A stretch of DNA of 64,000 bases from assembly GCA_023053545.1 (NCBI GenBank), contig JAKZAN010000066.1, positions 141,226 to 205,225 of the forward strand. The letters are read 5' to 3'. The notes under the pieces were generated by a model, which ran no database searches, was not told the origin of the DNA, and was given only the letters and a program-made list of their open reading frames with translations. The translations under genes were made by a program, and so were the position numbers. The first letter of the stretch is position 1. Each line of letters starts with the position of its first letter. Of this stretch, positions 1 to 12,005 are shown one piece after another. The DNA comes from Lepidurus packardi. Its lineage: Eukaryota > Arthropoda > Branchiopoda > Notostraca > Triopsidae.

Positions 1-495
1 AGCCGCTTGTAAGGGTTCTAAAACACCGCCAATTCCAACGCCACCACTAAGATGAACGTTTTTGCCAATTTGTGCGCAGCTGCCAACCGTTGCCCACGTA
101 TCAACCATTGTGCCTTCATCGACATACGCGCCAATGTTGACATAACTTGGCATTAAGATCACACCTTTTGAAATGTAAGCACCATGTCTTGCCACTGCGT
201 TCGGAACAATTCGAATTCCTTTTTCTGCGTAATTCCTTTTCAACGGAATTTTGTCGTGGTATTCGAAAATGCCTACTTCAAATGTCTCCATCTTTTGAAT
301 AGGAAAATACATTACGACTGCTTTTTTTACCCACTCGTTCACTTGCCAGCCATTTGCAGTTGGCTCTGCAACACGCAATGCACCCGAATCTAATAGATCC
401 ACCACTTCCCTAATTGCAGATGTGGTCTGTTCGTCCTGAAGTAGTGCCCGGTTCTCCCAAGCTGCTTCTATCGTATTTTGAAGATTTTTCATCAT
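1..495 (-). CDS. dapD: 2,3,4,5-tetrahydropyridine-2,6-dicarboxylate N-succinyltransferase, 5' part (cut by window edge)
   Basis: Reading the minus strand from an ATG at 495 gives an uninterrupted frame of 165 residues that runs off the left edge. It begins [16 protein letters not shown] and continues with an alpha-helical N-terminal domain, then a left-handed beta-helix of hexapeptide repeats ([20 protein letters not shown], then [17 protein letters not shown]). This order and these motifs are those of DapD, which succinylates tetrahydrodipicolinate in the lysine/diaminopimelate pathway in the cytoplasm. The C-terminal part, including the rest of the helix, lies outside the window. A second ATG directly after the first (492) could be the real start. 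A TAnnTTTG promoter element sits 13 bases upstream. Identification is by recognised family motifs; no break is seen in the visible part. Confidence 0.9.
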   Translation of the reverse strand, partial: MMKNLQNTIEAAWENRALLQDEQTTSAIREVVDLLDSGALRVAEPTANGWQVNEWVKKAVVMYFPIQKMETFEVGIFEYHDKIPLKRNYAEKGIRIVPNAVARHGAYISKGVILMPSYVNIGAYVDEGTMVDTWATVGSCAQIGKNVHLSGGVGIGGVLEPLQAA

Positions 496-508
496 TTTAA
501 ATTTTTGG

Positions 509-516
509 CAAATATA
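509..516 (-). promoter_or_regulatory. -7 promoter element of dapD
   Basis: On the minus strand the bases read TATATTTG, a full match to the Bacteroidota -7 consensus TAnnTTTG, 13 bases upstream of the dapD ATG at 495. No convincing -33 TTG was found at the usual spacing. Confidence 0.5.
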
Positions 517-574
517 CTTTCATTTATTATATAGCGCTAAAGTTGGACGATATTTGTAATACTTTATTAAACAC

Positions 575-601
575 AAAAAACCGCTCTTGTGAGCGGTTTT
601 T
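575..601 (-). terminator. Intrinsic terminator of the giant T9SS gene
   Basis: A perfect 6-bp GC-rich stem (581-586 with 591-596) with a TTGT loop is flanked by an A-run (575-580) and a T-run (597-601). On the minus strand it lies about 25 bases after the stop of the 2847-residue gene and ends in six T residues. Confidence 0.8.
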
Positions 602-625
602 GCTTTTATTCAATAAGAAGAAAAA

Positions 626-3600
626 CTACTTTTTGATAATTTTAATTTCGCCAGTAGTTGTTTCAGTCGATACTTTCACAATGTAAACAGATGCTGCCAT
701 ATCAGACATATTCACATCAACTGAATTTGCGTTTGATGCAATCCTCTTTACCAGTCGACCACTAATGTCAAAAATGTGAATCAGTTTAATTGGCGATGCA
801 TAGCTGATGGTAAATTGGTCCACAACTGGGTTAGGGTAGACCGACAACTGCGCCAACTCGAACGTTTGATTCGATAAGGATGCAACAGTGAAACAGCTGC
901 TTCTTTGTGTGCAGCCATTTGTGGTTACTTCAACTGCGTAGTCACCAATTTGAGTAGCTACAAACGATTGATTTGTTGCATTTGAAATTGGCGTAAATGA
1001 ACCGTCGCACAAAACCCATTGGTACGTTGCGCCAGTTTCCACAGCCGTTAGGGTATCATCCGTACGCGTAATTGTAGCAGTTGGCAGTGGATTAATAGTC
1101 AAAACTAATGTTTCAGTAGCGCAGCCTACGGTATTCGTATAAGTGCCACTTTGACTGTATGTAACCCCTGTAACAGACCATGTATAACTTCCACATGAGG
1201 TTTGTGTAGTGCTGTTTGAAGTTGACGCAGTAACAGTAATTGTTCCGATAGCCGATACAGATCCGCAACCACCTGTTAGTGGAATGTTATAATTAAAGAC
1301 GCCACTCGCGCTTGGCGTTCCGCTAATGGTAATGGTGTTTGATGCAAAAGCAGCAGTGACACCCGCAGGAAGACCAGTTGCTGTTCCAATACCAGTTGCA
1401 CCCGTAGTTGTATGGGTAATACTTGTAATAGCATTATTGATACAAACTGTTGGCGAAGCCGAAGCCGTTCCAGCAGTATTGTTAGGTGTAACAGTAATTG
1501 TTCCGATAGCCGATACAGATCCGCAACCACCTGTTAGTGGAATGTCATAATTAAAGACGCCACTCGCGCTTGGCGTTCCGCTAATGGTAATGGTGTTTGA
1601 TGCAAAAGCAGCAGTTACACCCGCAGGAAGTCCAGTTGCCGTTCCAATGCCAGTTGCACCCGTAGTTGTATGGGTAATACTTGTAATGGCGTTATTGATA
1701 CAAACTGTTGGTGAAGCCGAAGCCGTTCCAGCAGTATTGTTAGGTGTAACAGTAATTGTTCCGATAGCCGATACAGATCCGCAACCACCTGTTAGTGGAA
1801 TGTCATAATTAAAGACGCCACTCGCGCTTGGCGTTCCGCTAATAGTAATGGTGTTTGATGCAAAAGCAGCAGTTACACCCGCAGGAAGTCCAGTTGCGGT
1901 TCCAATACCAGTTGCACCCGTAGTTGTATGGGTAATACTTGTAATAGCATTATTGATACAAACTGTTGGCGAAGCCGAAGCCGTTCCAGCAGTATTGTTA
2001 GGTGTAACGGTAATTGTTCCGATAGCCGATACAGATCCGCAACCACCTGTTAGTGGAATGTCATAATTAAAGACGCCACTCGCGCTTGGTGTTCCGCTAA
2101 TGGTGATGGTGTTTGATGCATAAGCAGCAGTGACACCAGCAGGAAGTCCAGTTGCGGTTTCAATACCAGTTGCACCCGTAGTTGTATGGGTAATACTTGT
2201 AATAGCATTGTCGATACAAACTGTCGGCGAAGCCGAAGCCGCTCCAGCAGTGTTGTTAGGTGTAACGGTAATTGTTCCGATAGCCGATACAGATCCGCAA
2301 CCACCTGTTAGTGGAATATTATAATTAAAGACGCCGCTCGCGCTTGGTGTTCCGCTAATGGTAATGGTGTTTGATGCAAAAGCAGCAGTTACACCCCCAG
2401 GAAGACCAGTTGCGGTTCCAATGCCAGTTGCACCAGTAGTTGTATGGGTAATACTTGTAATAGCGTTATTGATACAAACTGTTGGTGAAGCCGAAGCCGT
2501 TCCAGCAGTATTGTTAGGTGTAACAGTAATTGTTCCGATAGCCGATACAGATCCGCAACCACCTGTTAGTGGAATGTCATAATTAAAGACGCCACTCGCG
2601 CTTGGTGTTCCGCTAATGGTGATGGTGTTTGATGCATAAGCAGCAGTGACACCAGCAGGAAGTCCAGTTGCGGTTTCAATACCAGTTGCACCCGTAGTTG
2701 TATGGGTAATACTTGTAATAGCATTGTCGATACAAACTGTCGGCGAAGCCGAAGCCGCTCCAGCAGTGTTGTTAGGTGTAACGGTAATTGTTCCGATAGC
2801 CGATACAGATCCGCAACCACCTGTTAGTGGAATATTATAATTAAAGACGCCGCTCGCGCTTGGTGTTCCGCTAATGGTAATGGTGTTTGATGCAAAAGCA
2901 GCAGTTACACCCCCAGGAAGACCAGTTGCGGTTCCAATGCCAGTTGCACCAGTAGTTGTATGGGTAATACTTGTAATAGCGTTATTGATACAAACTGTTG
3001 GTGAAGCCGAAGCCGCTCCAGCAGTGTTGTTAGGTGTAACGGTAATTGTTCCGATAGCCGATACAGATCCGCAACCACCTGTTAGTGGAATATTATAATT
3101 AAAGACGCCGCTCGCGCTTGGTGTTCCGCTAATGGTAATGGTGTTTGATGCAAAAGCAGCAGTTACACCCCCAGGAAGACCAGTTGCGGTTCCAATGCCA
3201 GTTGCACCAGTAGTTGTATGGGTAATACTTGTAATAGCGTTATTGATACAAACTGTTGGTGAAGCCGAAGCCGTTCCAGCAGTATTGTTAGGTGTAACAG
3301 TAATTGTTCCGATAGCCGATACAGATCCGCAACCACCTGTTAGTGGAATGTTATAATTAAAGACGCCACTCGCGCTTGGCGTTCCGCTAATGGTAATGGT
3401 GTTTGATGCAAAAGCAGCAGTTACACCCGCAGGAAGTCCAGTTGCCGTTCCAATGCCAGTTGCACCCGTAGTTGTATGGGTAATACTTGTAATGGCGTTA
3501 TTGATACAAACTGTTGGTGAAGCAGAAGCCGTTCCAATAGTATTGTTAGGATTAACGGTAACAGCTACATTTTCAATATTTGTACATCCACTTGTGTTGG

Positions 3601-6600
3601 CGGTAGAACTAATTTCATATGTTACCGTAATTGGAGCGTTCGTTGTGTTTACAAGCGTTTCGGTAATCGTATCTGTAGTTCCGCTTGAGGCAATATTGCT
3701 GATTCCAATAACTGCAGCCCGCGACCAAGAGAAAGTTGAAGGTACTGTGGAAACAATCGTATAGGTTCCTGAAATGTTCGTGCAGCGGTTAACTGCAGTC
3801 AGGCTTGTTAGTGTTGGTCGTGCGTTAACGATGACGCTGCGGGTAACCACCTGACTTCCGCCACCGCAAGCATCTAGTGCGCGAACAGATATTGTTGCTG
3901 TACCATTAAATGCGCTGTTCCATGTCACTACTGATGAGCTTGTTGTTCCTGCGATAGTTCCCGCTGTTGCAGGAGAAATTGCCCATCCATAACTTGCAGT
4001 CAATGAATTTGATGAAGTGGCAGTATAGGTATCGTTTCCAGTTCCCTGACATCTGTTTGTTGTACCTGAACTGAAAGCAACTGTTGAAGCAAAGGTATCT
4101 TGTCCGGTTACTGTCACATTATCGATACTAGGACCGGTTCCGATTACAGTACCATTTGTAATCCATCTAAAACCAATAAAAACAGATGTTTGATTTTCGG
4201 CTGCAGGCGGCAGGTTGATAGCATAGCTTGTTGCATTTGGAGCCGCAAAAATAGGACTGCCAAAATTTACCCAACTAGCATCTGTTGATGGTGTTCCAGC
4301 AATGTTATAGACTGGTTGCAAGTAATTGCCTATGTTTCCGCCTACTTTCGCGTCGAATTTGAGTATTATATTCGACTTACCAACTGTTGAAAATGTACCA
4401 TTGGATTTATAGGCCAATGTGTTGGCCACGTTAGTGCCATAAGTACAAGCTGAAGCCCCGCCTTGTGTCTCTGCTATAGATAAAAATGACGATCCATTCA
4501 CGGCACAAGAAAATGTTCCCGCTACAATATACCATTTACTATTAAATCCAAGATTCAAAGCAACCCAATTGTTTGTTGAAGTGGTGGTCGTGCCAGAAAG
4601 TTGTGCAGTAGCTAGCGATCCAAATGTTTCCAAAGGCATTAATGTCTGAGTCCCATTTACGTTTATGGTCGCAGAAGCAGCTGTGCTTACGCAGTTGTTA
4701 ATCGTTCCGGTCACGGTGTAAGTGGTAGTAGTTGAAGGCGAAACCGTAATTGATGCGGATGTGGCGCCAGTACTCCATAAATAGGAAGAGGCACCTGTCG
4801 CAGTTAAAGTCACAGATCCTCCCGCAACGCAAGAAGTTGAGGTGGCTGGCGATACTGTAACAACTGGGATAGCATTTACTGTTATGCTAATATTATAGTT
4901 TGCGCTTGTGCAGCCAGTTAAACTATTGTGGACGGTTAAAACAGCATTGTATGTTCCAACAACTGCTCCCGCAGGTATTAATACGGTAATCGCTCCGGCC
5001 TGTAAGCTCGTGTTTGTTACATCTGCAAATCCCTGAGCTTCTGCCGCAGTATTATAATCAATCGAATATTGATTTGGACTATTTGTAGGAGCTGAATATG
5101 CGAACGCTGTGCTAGTTGTTCCAAAGCATACCGATGAAGCAAGAGAAGTAAGTGTAATTGCTGGCAACTGATTAACGGTAATTGTTGCAGTGCCAATTCT
5201 ATCGCTCGATTGTGCAATACAATTCGCGTCTGAAAGTGCAGTGATGGAATAAGTTGTTGTATTTGTTGGCGATACCGCAAACGTATACGGACTTGTACTA
5301 ATACCTGTTACAATTGTACTAGCGGATCCATTACTGTACGTAAGATTCCACGGCTGGGCGCCTGAAAGCGCAACTGAAATTGTGGATGTGCCTCCAGCGC
5401 AAATTGCTGCAGTACCCGTGATAGTACTTGTAGGTCTTCTGTTCACAGTTACGGTCGCAGTGCTTCCCGAAAAATTAGTAGAACGAGAACAATTTGTATC
5501 TGAAACTGCGACAATGGTGTATGTTGTTGTGGTGGTCGGATTAACGGCTACATTAAATGGAATGTCACTAGTAACATTATTTACGGTTGTATTGGTAGTT
5601 CCATTGTTATACGTAATCGAAAATGGACCATTGCCAGCTGTTGCCGAAAATGTTAATTGTCCGTTGGCACCTTCACAAATATTACTTCCTGCTAATGAAC
5701 CTTGCGGCAACTCATTTATCACAACTGTTGCAGCGATAGATGTTGTGGTCAAGGTACTGTCGCAATCGCAGCTCACAACTACACGATATTGGCCTGCATG
5801 GGCTAAAGAAACATTGGTAAGCGCAAGTGTACTTGCTGTTTGCCCTGTAAGATTTATGCCGTTTTTTTGCCATTGATACACAGGGTTTCCTGTTGTACAA
5901 ACTGCTACAGTTGTCAGTAAAATGTTGTCACCTTCGCATGCATTTGTTGATTGTGGTGGTGTGCTTATGTCTGGAGCGTCACATCCACCGCTAGAAGTTG
6001 CAAACGAGATTGTATCACAGTTCGGGGCATCTCCTATGCAATTTTTGGGTACCACTTTCCAAAAATAAGTGGTGCTAATGGAAAGTGTACCTGTCGCAAA
6101 TGACGTTCCCCCTTGATTGGCAGAAACAAGTGTTGCAGGGTTGTTAGCGCTAACCATTGTTGCGTCAGTTCCAAGATAAACATCATATCCAGTTACATAT
6201 CCTGAACTAGGTATCCAGCTTAGGGTTAGACCGGCTGGTGATTTTCCGCCAGAACCGGTTAAAGGCGAGTATCCACTTGGACAGGAAGGCAGGTTGTATA
6301 ATGAAACAGCAGCAGAGCCACTAACATTTGTCGAAACACATCCTGTACTGTTGGTTACATCCACTAACGTATACGTTGTTTGTGTACTGGGTTGAACTGA
6401 TAATATATATGGGTTAGTGCTTACAGCAGATACAGTCGTATTGGCTGTGCCATCAAAGTACGTGAAAGTCCACGGGCCATTTCCACCTGTAAAGGCCACG
6501 CTGAGATTTGCACTTCCGCTTGGGCAAATAGCCGTTGTTCCGCTAATTGTTCCGCTTGCCAAACCATTAATCGTGATGCTTGTTGTTGTTGAATTCGAAC

Positions 6601-9169
6601 ATCCATTGTCTGTAAAATCATATACAATGGTATGCGTTCCTGGTGCACTTGTTAATAAGTTGATAGATCCTGTGCTGGAGTCAATCACGACATTGCTATC
6701 CGTAGCGCTAAATGTTCCACCTTGCGTGCCAGTAATCGTTGGAGTTGCAGTACCGACATTGCAATAGGGAGATCCGCTATATTCGATACTTGCACTTGGT
6801 GTTTCATTAACCGCAAGCGTAAAACTAGTGCTCGCACTAACACAACCGTTCGAGTTTCTTACCGAAAGATTTCCTGTGTAGATTCCCGCAGCAGTTCCGG
6901 CTGGCACTGATATTGAAATGCTACCAGGCGTTAATGTCGCGTTAGCAATTGCAGCAAACGTATTGCTTGGGGATGCATTCCATGAAATGCTATATGAAAT
7001 TGGTGAATTAGTCGGCGTAGTGTACGACAATATTGTGCTTTGCGCGCTTGCTGATTGGCACACTGCTGCTGCTGAAGCATTTGCCGCAACGCTTGGTGCT
7101 GGATTAACAGTTAGTGTTGCAATTGATGATGTTATAGTTCCTCCACAAGAATTGCTAACAATGCATCTGTAAGTATATCCGCTTAAAGATGAACTAACTG
7201 ACGAAATTGCCAAATTTGCGGTTGCAACGCCAGCGTATACGCCTGTATTGGCCAGATTTGTAAAGCCTGAGCCGGTGTTTACTTGCCATTGGTAAATCGG
7301 ATTTCCCGTTCCTGTTGGGCTTGAAGCTGTTACATTAAAGGCAGCTGCAGCATTGACACAAACGGTGCTATTAGCAGGTTGAGTGCTCACTGTGGGATTT
7401 GCACAAATGGTAATCAAATAGTCTTCGGTTTCGCCGCTCGCAAAACTAGTACATCCGTCGCCCGAGCCGTTAGGGTTGCCAGCACCGCGCGAACGAACTC
7501 TCATTCGAGTAGCTCCTAAAATCGCATTTGCTGGAACAGAAATAGTGGAGGTTCCGGCGAGTCCTGTGGTATAAACTTGAACCCATTCGCTTGCTTCAAA
7601 CAAACTGTTTTTGTTATAATCGATCCAAACTGACACGATTGAACTTGCAGCAGTATTTACGGTAATGCTATAAGTCGTACTCGGATACAAGGTTGTTGTG
7701 GCTGTTTGGATGGAATAACTTGGTAGAGCGCATGTTCCTGAAGTTGTATTGATGTCGCCAACATTTACTTTTGTAATACACGCTGTTGCTGCAGTATGTA
7801 AATTGGTGTTGCAATAAGTAGAGCAATCATAAAAAATTAGTTGTGATGCAGAAAATGCAATCGCTCCGCCATTTGTACAGGTTGCTTTTAATCTAAAATA
7901 TTTATCTACAGAAGTTAATGTAACGGAATAGCTTTCAGTGGTAGCTCCTGAAATATCGGTCCAACTTGCATTATCATTCGATTCTTGCCATTGGTAAGCA
8001 ATCCCAAACTCAGTTAATGGAGTAGCAAGCGTCAAAGTAGTCGATTGCGAGGTGCTAGAGCAAGATGTTGGAGATGTTGCACTTAGCATGCCAGGATTGG
8101 GGGCGCCTGAACATGCAGCAGCTGCCGAGATATTTATGGTATAATCTTCAATATCGTTATACGTAGCAGCACTACTGTCACAAGGCCCAGATATGGCGGC
8201 AGAAAATTTAAAGAAAACTCGCATTCTTGTAGAACCTACAATAGATCCAGGCGGAATTGTAATTGCTTGTGTCTGAGTTGCTGCGGTATTTGGCGCATTA
8301 AGCATGACTTGTTCCCCTGAATCAAGAAAATCTCCATCGCCATTAAAATCAATCCAAGCCCCAATAGCACATGTTTGGGTAGTAGTCTTTGTAACAGATA
8401 AAGTATAACTACTTCCTTGAATCACACTGGTAGAAAGCCCAGTGCAAAGGTATCCTGTTTCTGAACTGTTTCTGTTGATAGTTCCAAAGCTTACGTTAGT
8501 AATTGTTCCAGCAGCAGTACTAGTTCCTATCGTTGGCACACAATAGCTTTCGCACTGAGGCGAATTGTATTCTATAACTGACAAATCGTCTAAAAACATA
8601 TTTGCAGATGCCGTTGCGCCTTGATACATCTGAAAACCAATGAACTTGGTTTCTGTTGAGGCGACCGTAAATCCAACCGTAATCTTTGTATAACCAGTAC
8701 CCGAGATGGTTGTTGCATCTAAAATCATATCTGCGGAGCCATTTGCAACGCTATTCATTGCGGCATTTGTCGCAGTACTATTTTTTATTATTCGCAGCGA
8801 GCCAGAAGCTGTGGCTATTTTCGCGTAGGCTGTAACAATATAAAATTTTCCAGCCGTGAACGTTAACGCCGAAGTTGAAATTATAGACCCATCATAAATT
8901 TTTCCAGAACCTCCCGAATTTGCAACAATTCTCCCGCAATTTGCAGCGAAATTTCCGCCAGTTGCAGAAAGTCCCAAAGATAGACCATTAGTAAGACTAT
9001 AGGTCGGCACAGGATTTCCTGGCTCGAATCCTGTTGCCCAAATAGTGGTTTGAGTCCTTGCAATTGGGCCCGCTAAGACCAGAATCAGAATTATCAATTT
9101 CTGCAGTTTTGAGCCAACTAATATTTTATTAGTTTTTTCGGTCATTTTTTTGAGTAATTGTTGCATCAT
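626..9169 (-). CDS. Giant T9SS-secreted surface protein with GEVED, Ig-like and nine tandem repeats
   Basis: This 2847-residue protein has a long N-terminal region with a signal peptide (hydrophobic stretch [13 protein letters not shown], about residues 25-37). Then come a jelly-roll-like domain (about 42-200), a GEVED-type domain ending in DIEDYTINI, an Ig-like domain, a second GEVED-type domain ending in [10 protein letters not shown], several Ig/PKD-like modules, a fibronectin III-like module (about 1000-1100) and a second jelly-roll-like region. Nine near-identical 86-residue repeats follow (about 1872-2646). The last 76 residues (from [16 protein letters not shown], ending in IKIIKK) are a T9SS type A sorting domain. 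Export through Sec and then T9SS to the cell surface is therefore expected. Repeats containing [10 protein letters not shown] and [10 protein letters not shown] resemble He_PIG-like Ig folds. An adhesin or gliding-adhesin role is likely by analogy only; no catalytic domain was recognised. It is a monocistronic unit ending in a strong terminator. Confidence 0.85.
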   Translation of the reverse strand: MMQQLLKKMTEKTNKILVGSKLQKLIILILVLAGPIARTQTTIWATGFEPGNPVPTYSLTNGLSLGLSATGGNFAANCGRIVANSGGSGKIYDGSIISTSALTFTAGKFYIVTAYAKIATASGSLRIIKNSTATNAAMNSVANGSADMILDATTISGTGYTKITVGFTVASTETKFIGFQMYQGATASANMFLDDLSVIEYNSPQCESYCVPTIGTSTAAGTITNVSFGTINRNSSETGYLCTGLSTSVIQGSSYTLSVTKTTTQTCAIGAWIDFNGDGDFLDSGEQVMLNAPNTAATQTQAITIPPGSIVGSTRMRVFFKFSAAISGPCDSSAATYNDIEDYTINISAAAACSGAPNPGMLSATSPTSCSSTSQSTTLTLATPLTEFGIAYQWQESNDNASWTDISGATTESYSVTLTSVDKYFRLKATCTNGGAIAFSASQLIFYDCSTYCNTNLHTAATACITKVNVGDINTTSGTCALPSYSIQTATTTLYPSTTYSITVNTAASSIVSVWIDYNKNSLFEASEWVQVYTTGLAGTSTISVPANAILGATRMRVRSRGAGNPNGSGDGCTSFASGETEDYLITICANPTVSTQPANSTVCVNAAAAFNVTASSPTGTGNPIYQWQVNTGSGFTNLANTGVYAGVATANLAISSVSSSLSGYTYRCIVSNSCGGTITSSIATLTVNPAPSVAANASAAAVCQSASAQSTILSYTTPTNSPISYSISWNASPSNTFAAIANATLTPGSISISVPAGTAAGIYTGNLSVRNSNGCVSASTSFTLAVNETPSASIEYSGSPYCNVGTATPTITGTQGGTFSATDSNVVIDSSTGSINLLTSAPGTHTIVYDFTDNGCSNSTTTSITINGLASGTISGTTAICPSGSANLSVAFTGGNGPWTFTYFDGTANTTVSAVSTNPYILSVQPSTQTTYTLVDVTNSTGCVSTNVSGSAAVSLYNLPSCPSGYSPLTGSGGKSPAGLTLSWIPSSGYVTGYDVYLGTDATMVSANNPATLVSANQGGTSFATGTLSISTTYFWKVVPKNCIGDAPNCDTISFATSSGGCDAPDISTPPQSTNACEGDNILLTTVAVCTTGNPVYQWQKNGINLTGQTASTLALTNVSLAHAGQYRVVVSCDCDSTLTTTSIAATVVINELPQGSLAGSNICEGANGQLTFSATAGNGPFSITYNNGTTNTTVNNVTSDIPFNVAVNPTTTTTYTIVAVSDTNCSRSTNFSGSTATVTVNRRPTSTITGTAAICAGGTSTISVALSGAQPWNLTYSNGSASTIVTGISTSPYTFAVSPTNTTTYSITALSDANCIAQSSDRIGTATITVNQLPAITLTSLASSVCFGTTSTAFAYSAPTNSPNQYSIDYNTAAEAQGFADVTNTSLQAGAITVLIPAGAVVGTYNAVLTVHNSLTGCTSANYNISITVNAIPVVTVSPATSTSCVAGGSVTLTATGASSYLWSTGATSASITVSPSTTTTYTVTGTINNCVSTAASATINVNGTQTLMPLETFGSLATAQLSGTTTTSTNNWVALNLGFNSKWYIVAGTFSCAVNGSSFLSIAETQGGASACTYGTNVANTLAYKSNGTFSTVGKSNIILKFDAKVGGNIGNYLQPVYNIAGTPSTDASWVNFGSPIFAAPNATSYAINLPPAAENQTSVFIGFRWITNGTVIGTGPSIDNVTVTGQDTFASTVAFSSGTTNRCQGTGNDTYTATSSNSLTASYGWAISPATAGTIAGTTSSSVVTWNSAFNGTATISVRALDACGGGSQVVTRSVIVNARPTLTSLTAVNRCTNISGTYTIVSTVPSTFSWSRAAVIGISNIASSGTTDTITETLVNTTNAPITVTYEISSTANTSGCTNIENVAVTVNPNNTIGTASASPTVCINNAITSITHTTTGATGIGTATGLPAGVTAAFASNTITISGTPSASGVFNYNIPLTGGCGSVSAIGTITVTPNNTAGTASASPTVCINNAITSITHTTTGATGIGTATGLPGGVTAAFASNTITISGTPSASGVFNYNIPLTGGCGSVSAIGTITVTPNNTAGAASASPTVCINNAITSITHTTTGATGIGTATGLPGGVTAAFASNTITISGTPSASGVFNYNIPLTGGCGSVSAIGTITVTPNNTAGAASASPTVCIDNAITSITHTTTGATGIETATGLPAGVTAAYASNTITISGTPSASGVFNYDIPLTGGCGSVSAIGTITVTPNNTAGTASASPTVCINNAITSITHTTTGATGIGTATGLPGGVTAAFASNTITISGTPSASGVFNYNIPLTGGCGSVSAIGTITVTPNNTAGAASASPTVCIDNAITSITHTTTGATGIETATGLPAGVTAAYASNTITISGTPSASGVFNYDIPLTGGCGSVSAIGTITVTPNNTAGTASASPTVCINNAITSITHTTTGATGIGTATGLPAGVTAAFASNTITISGTPSASGVFNYDIPLTGGCGSVSAIGTITVTPNNTAGTASASPTVCINNAITSITHTTTGATGIGTATGLPAGVTAAFASNTITISGTPSASGVFNYDIPLTGGCGSVSAIGTITVTPNNTAGTASASPTVCINNAITSITHTTTGATGIGTATGLPAGVTAAFASNTITISGTPSASGVFNYNIPLTGGCGSVSAIGTITVTASTSNSTTQTSCGSYTWSVTGVTYSQSGTYTNTVGCATETLVLTINPLPTATITRTDDTLTAVETGATYQWVLCDGSFTPISNATNQSFVATQIGDYAVEVTTNGCTQRSSCFTVASLSNQTFELAQLSVYPNPVVDQFTISYASPIKLIHIFDISGRLVKRIASNANSVDVNMSDMAASVYIVKVSTETTTGEIKIIKK
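1230..3555 (-). repeat. Nine tandem 258-bp repeats (86 residues each) inside the giant T9SS gene
   Basis: The phrase encoding [10 protein letters not shown] recurs at about 1315, 1573, 1831, 2089, 2347, 2605, 2863, 3121 and 3379, a constant period of 258 bp, so each unit keeps the frame. Units differ at few positions (LPAG/LPGG, CINN/CIDN, GIGTATG/GIETATG, FNYNIPL/FNYDIPL). A two-unit block of 516 bp is itself duplicated: 2010-2498 and 2526-3014 show no difference that I can see. Confidence 0.95.
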
Positions 9170-9387
9170 ATGGTAAATAATTTGAATTTTAATTAAGATA
9201 TTCTAAATTTTTAGTGGATATTGTATTTGTGAAAAATATAATAAAACGCATAAAAGTTGTTAATTTACTTGATAAAATACATCAATATCGGTTTAAAAGT
9301 AATTTTAGTAAGGTTTTACGTTCGTTTTTATAAAGGAATTTGGAAATATTCTCATCCTAGTTCGTATGCAGTATTTGTTTTATAACA

Positions 9388-9395
9388 TATCTTTG
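9388..9395 (+). promoter_or_regulatory. -7 promoter element of ruvX
   Basis: TATCTTTG matches TAnnTTTG and ends only four bases before the ruvX ATG at 9400, so the transcript should be leaderless or nearly so. Confidence 0.5.
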
Positions 9396-9399
9396 TCTT

Positions 9400-9816
9400 A
9401 TGCCACGAATACTTTCAATAGACTACGGAATTACAAGAACAGGTTTGGCTGTTACTGATGAATTGCAAATTATTGCTAGTGGTTTAACTACTGTGCATAC
9501 TAAAGAATTGTTCGCGTTTTTGACTAATTACTTTCTGACAGAGTCAGTCGAAAAAGTGCTAATTGGCGATCCACGTCAAATGGACAATACCCCATCTGAA
9601 AGTGCAGTAATAATTAATGAATTCGCAGAAAAATTTTCGCTAACATTCCCAAAAATTAAGGTGGTTAGGGTTGATGAGCGTTTCACTTCTAAACTAGCGT
9701 TTCAAGCTATGATTGACAGTGGATTAAGTAAAAAACAACGCCAAAATAAAGGCCTCGTCGACGAAATATCGGCAACAATTATGCTGCAAGATTACTTGTC
9801 AAGAAAGATGTTTTAG
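9400..9816 (+). CDS. ruvX: YqgF/RuvX-family Holliday junction resolvase-like protein
   Basis: The 138-residue length fits the family. The RNase H-like fold motifs are present: SIDYG with Asp8 near the N-terminus, the DERFTS motif (Asp92-Glu93), and Asp121-Glu122 in the C-terminal helix LVDEISATIML. These give the acidic residues expected for a two-metal nuclease site. Family members are described as putative Holliday junction resolvases or as 16S rRNA 5'-end processing nucleases; the sequence does not tell which role applies here. The gene lies upstream of def, DUF5606 and mazG, interrupted by the minus-strand FUSC gene. Its stop overlaps the stop of that convergent gene by four bases. Confidence 0.85.
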   Translation: MPRILSIDYGITRTGLAVTDELQIIASGLTTVHTKELFAFLTNYFLTESVEKVLIGDPRQMDNTPSESAVIINEFAEKFSLTFPKIKVVRVDERFTSKLAFQAMIDSGLSKKQRQNKGLVDEISATIMLQDYLSRKMF

Positions 9817-12005
9817 GTGTCAATTGACAAAAGTTCTTTCGAAGAATTTTTGATTTTTTTTGTCAAATCGGTAATCCACATTAACTGTTCAGTAACCAAC
9901 TGAAATTCTTCTAATTTATCGCCAATTTCTGGTGCAGTCAAATCGCCTTCTGAGTTGGGCCTGCTTTGGTTTAGCGTTGTAAAATGCCTGCTTAAATCGA
10001 CCGATTGTTCAGCAATTATTTGGCCTTTAATATTGGCAATTGAAGCCGAAAGATTTCGGTCAGCTGTATCCATAATGTCATTAAAGACTTCTGACGCCTT
10101 GGTGGTTTTGTGCGATTGAATATAGGTTCCCAATGATGCCGCCGAGGACAGCAGCGTGTGGTTCAGAACAGCAAGTTTATACAATTTAGGCAGTTGTTTT
10201 TGCTTGGATTTTGGTTCTTGCAACATCCGCTGATACGAGGCCATAAGATTGCCAACCTTAATAAAACATTCTTTTCGGGCCAAGCGATATGCAAGAGTTA
10301 TAGTGCCTTTGTTGTTGTAGTATTGCTTAATTTCCGAAAGGTATTTTTGATTGGCAGCAATTGCTTGTTCAACATAAACTGGCACTTGCAAAAATTCCCA
10401 TGAAGGCCAAAGCAAATAATTAGCAGAGAATGCTAAAAATGCACCAGTTAGCGTATCTAAAATTCTAAATTGAACGACTTCTGCAACATTTGGCGTTATA
10501 ATGCCATAAATAAAAACAACATACATCGTCACAAACGTAGCCGCAATTCTGTAGTTCTTTTGGGCAAAAGTAAATCCTAATAACATTGCAATTATGGACA
10601 AGATCGAAATGATTATGGTGTCACGAATCAAAAACAGCAAGCCAAAGGCGATTAAACCGCCCATAATTGTGCCTAAAATCCGATCAATTGAGCGCTCTTT
10701 CGTGAGGCCATATCCCGGTCGCATAATCACTACAATGGTCAACAAAATCCAATAACTGTTTTCAAATGGCAAGATGTTTCCAATTATATAAGCAAATAGG
10801 AGCGTGCAGGTGAGTCGCAGTGAATGCCTGAAAATAGATGAGGAAAAGCTCAGATTTTCATAAAACATTTCGGCTGTATATAGTTGTGGCGTAATAAAAC
10901 GGTGCAAATCCTTTGTTTCGCTTCCGCTTATACCAATTTTAGTAACAGTTAATGTTCGTCCAATTATATTAATTTTTTCGATTTGCTTTTCGACGTAGTA
11001 TTTCATGTTTTTAAGCAAATAAATACCTTCGGCAGCAAATTGTTTATGCGATTTTTCATAATCTTCGATTGCACTTGAAAATTCTGATAATCTACCATTC
11101 AAATCATATTTAAGTAGATAGAATTGCTTCTTTTCCAGCTGTTTCGCAATCGATTTTATTTCTGATGCAAGCCCGTATGCTAGTTTTTGATAGGTGTCTA
11201 TAACGATTTTATCGTCTGCAAATTTCTCATGTAATTTGGCATGGTCAAAGGACGTTGCCAATGCCAATTCTAAGATTTCCACCAATGAAATAAATACAAC
11301 AATTAATTTCCTGCTTTGATCTGAAGTGTCAAATCCCGAATTTTTTTGCAACAACGATTCCCGGATGTTTTCATGAATGGCATTCAACTCAACTTGTAGC
11401 TTGAGCTGTTTTTCAATTATGGCTTCCCGATTGGCATCAACAGACCATAAGTCTCCACGCAATTTCAAATATTTTGACGTGAGTCGCATACATTGGTTTA
11501 ATTGTAACTCAGCATAATGATGCGGCCTTATTAGAAATGAAATTGCAGAAATTAGGAGATAAAACAATCCACCAGATAGCATCAGCAGGCAATGATAAAC
11601 AAGTTCTGAACCGGTATACACAGTACTAAAAACCAAAGAAATGGACAGCAATCCAGAAAATGAAACCAAAGTGGCCCGATTGCCATACACAGAAAGCATT
11701 GAAAGTATAAAAATTGACAAGGTAAAAACCGGATAAAACAGCAAATTATACTGTTGTGACCATCCAACTAATAAGGCACTTCCTGCCATGATAAATGCGG
11801 ACGTAATAATGCCAACAACCTTGTGCCGAAAATTTGTTTGAATGTCTGAAGGCGATGTCAGCAAAGCGCCAATTGCAATTGCAAATCCAGTCTGGAAATG
11901 ATCCATTAAAGCGAATACTACCACTGGAGTTGCTGCGGCAAGGGTTATTTTAATTGCGTTTCCGAAATTATTGCTGTCCGCAAAGCGCTTGATGGTGGTG
12001 ATCAT
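9813..12005 (-). CDS. FUSC family inner-membrane protein (YccS/YhfK-like)
   Basis: This 730-residue protein has two blocks of hydrophobic helices (about residues 15-165 and 390-510). They are separated by a long charged cytoplasmic region (about 170-385) and followed by a C-terminal cytoplasmic tail. The second block carries the typical FUSC segment: SYWILLTIVVIMRPGYG followed by the basic RSIDRILGTIMGG stretch. The duplicated architecture matches the YccS/YhfK/aromatic-acid-exporter superfamily. The substrate is unknown; a role as an efflux or envelope protein is inference. The gene is antisense to its neighbours and separates ruvX from def, with convergent stop codons overlapping at 9813-9816. 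Confidence 0.8.
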   Translation of the reverse strand: MITTIKRFADSNNFGNAIKITLAAATPVVVFALMDHFQTGFAIAIGALLTSPSDIQTNFRHKVVGIITSAFIMAGSALLVGWSQQYNLLFYPVFTLSIFILSMLSVYGNRATLVSFSGLLSISLVFSTVYTGSELVYHCLLMLSGGLFYLLISAISFLIRPHHYAELQLNQCMRLTSKYLKLRGDLWSVDANREAIIEKQLKLQVELNAIHENIRESLLQKNSGFDTSDQSRKLIVVFISLVEILELALATSFDHAKLHEKFADDKIVIDTYQKLAYGLASEIKSIAKQLEKKQFYLLKYDLNGRLSEFSSAIEDYEKSHKQFAAEGIYLLKNMKYYVEKQIEKINIIGRTLTVTKIGISGSETKDLHRFITPQLYTAEMFYENLSFSSSIFRHSLRLTCTLLFAYIIGNILPFENSYWILLTIVVIMRPGYGLTKERSIDRILGTIMGGLIAFGLLFLIRDTIIISILSIIAMLLGFTFAQKNYRIAATFVTMYVVFIYGIITPNVAEVVQFRILDTLTGAFLAFSANYLLWPSWEFLQVPVYVEQAIAANQKYLSEIKQYYNNKGTITLAYRLARKECFIKVGNLMASYQRMLQEPKSKQKQLPKLYKLAVLNHTLLSSAASLGTYIQSHKTTKASEVFNDIMDTADRNLSASIANIKGQIIAEQSVDLSRHFTTLNQSRPNSEGDLTAPEIGDKLEEFQLVTEQLMWITDLTKKIKNSSKELLSIDT

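Noticed and set aside
1230..3555. Regular repeats considered as a CRISPR array or satellite DNA
   Set aside because: The units are 258 bp, contiguous without spacers, and maintain a protein frame through all copies.
1326..3764. A series of plus-strand open frames of 64-124 codons at 258-bp spacing
   Set aside because: They are antisense shadows of the repeat region; they repeat because the DNA repeats, have no signals of their own, and carry hydrophobic composition caused by reading Thr/Ala codons backwards.
5382..5876. A 164-codon plus-strand frame opposite the giant T9SS gene
   Set aside because: It lies wholly within the Ig-like region of the minus-strand protein, has the same biased Val/Leu composition as other antisense frames, and has no promoter.
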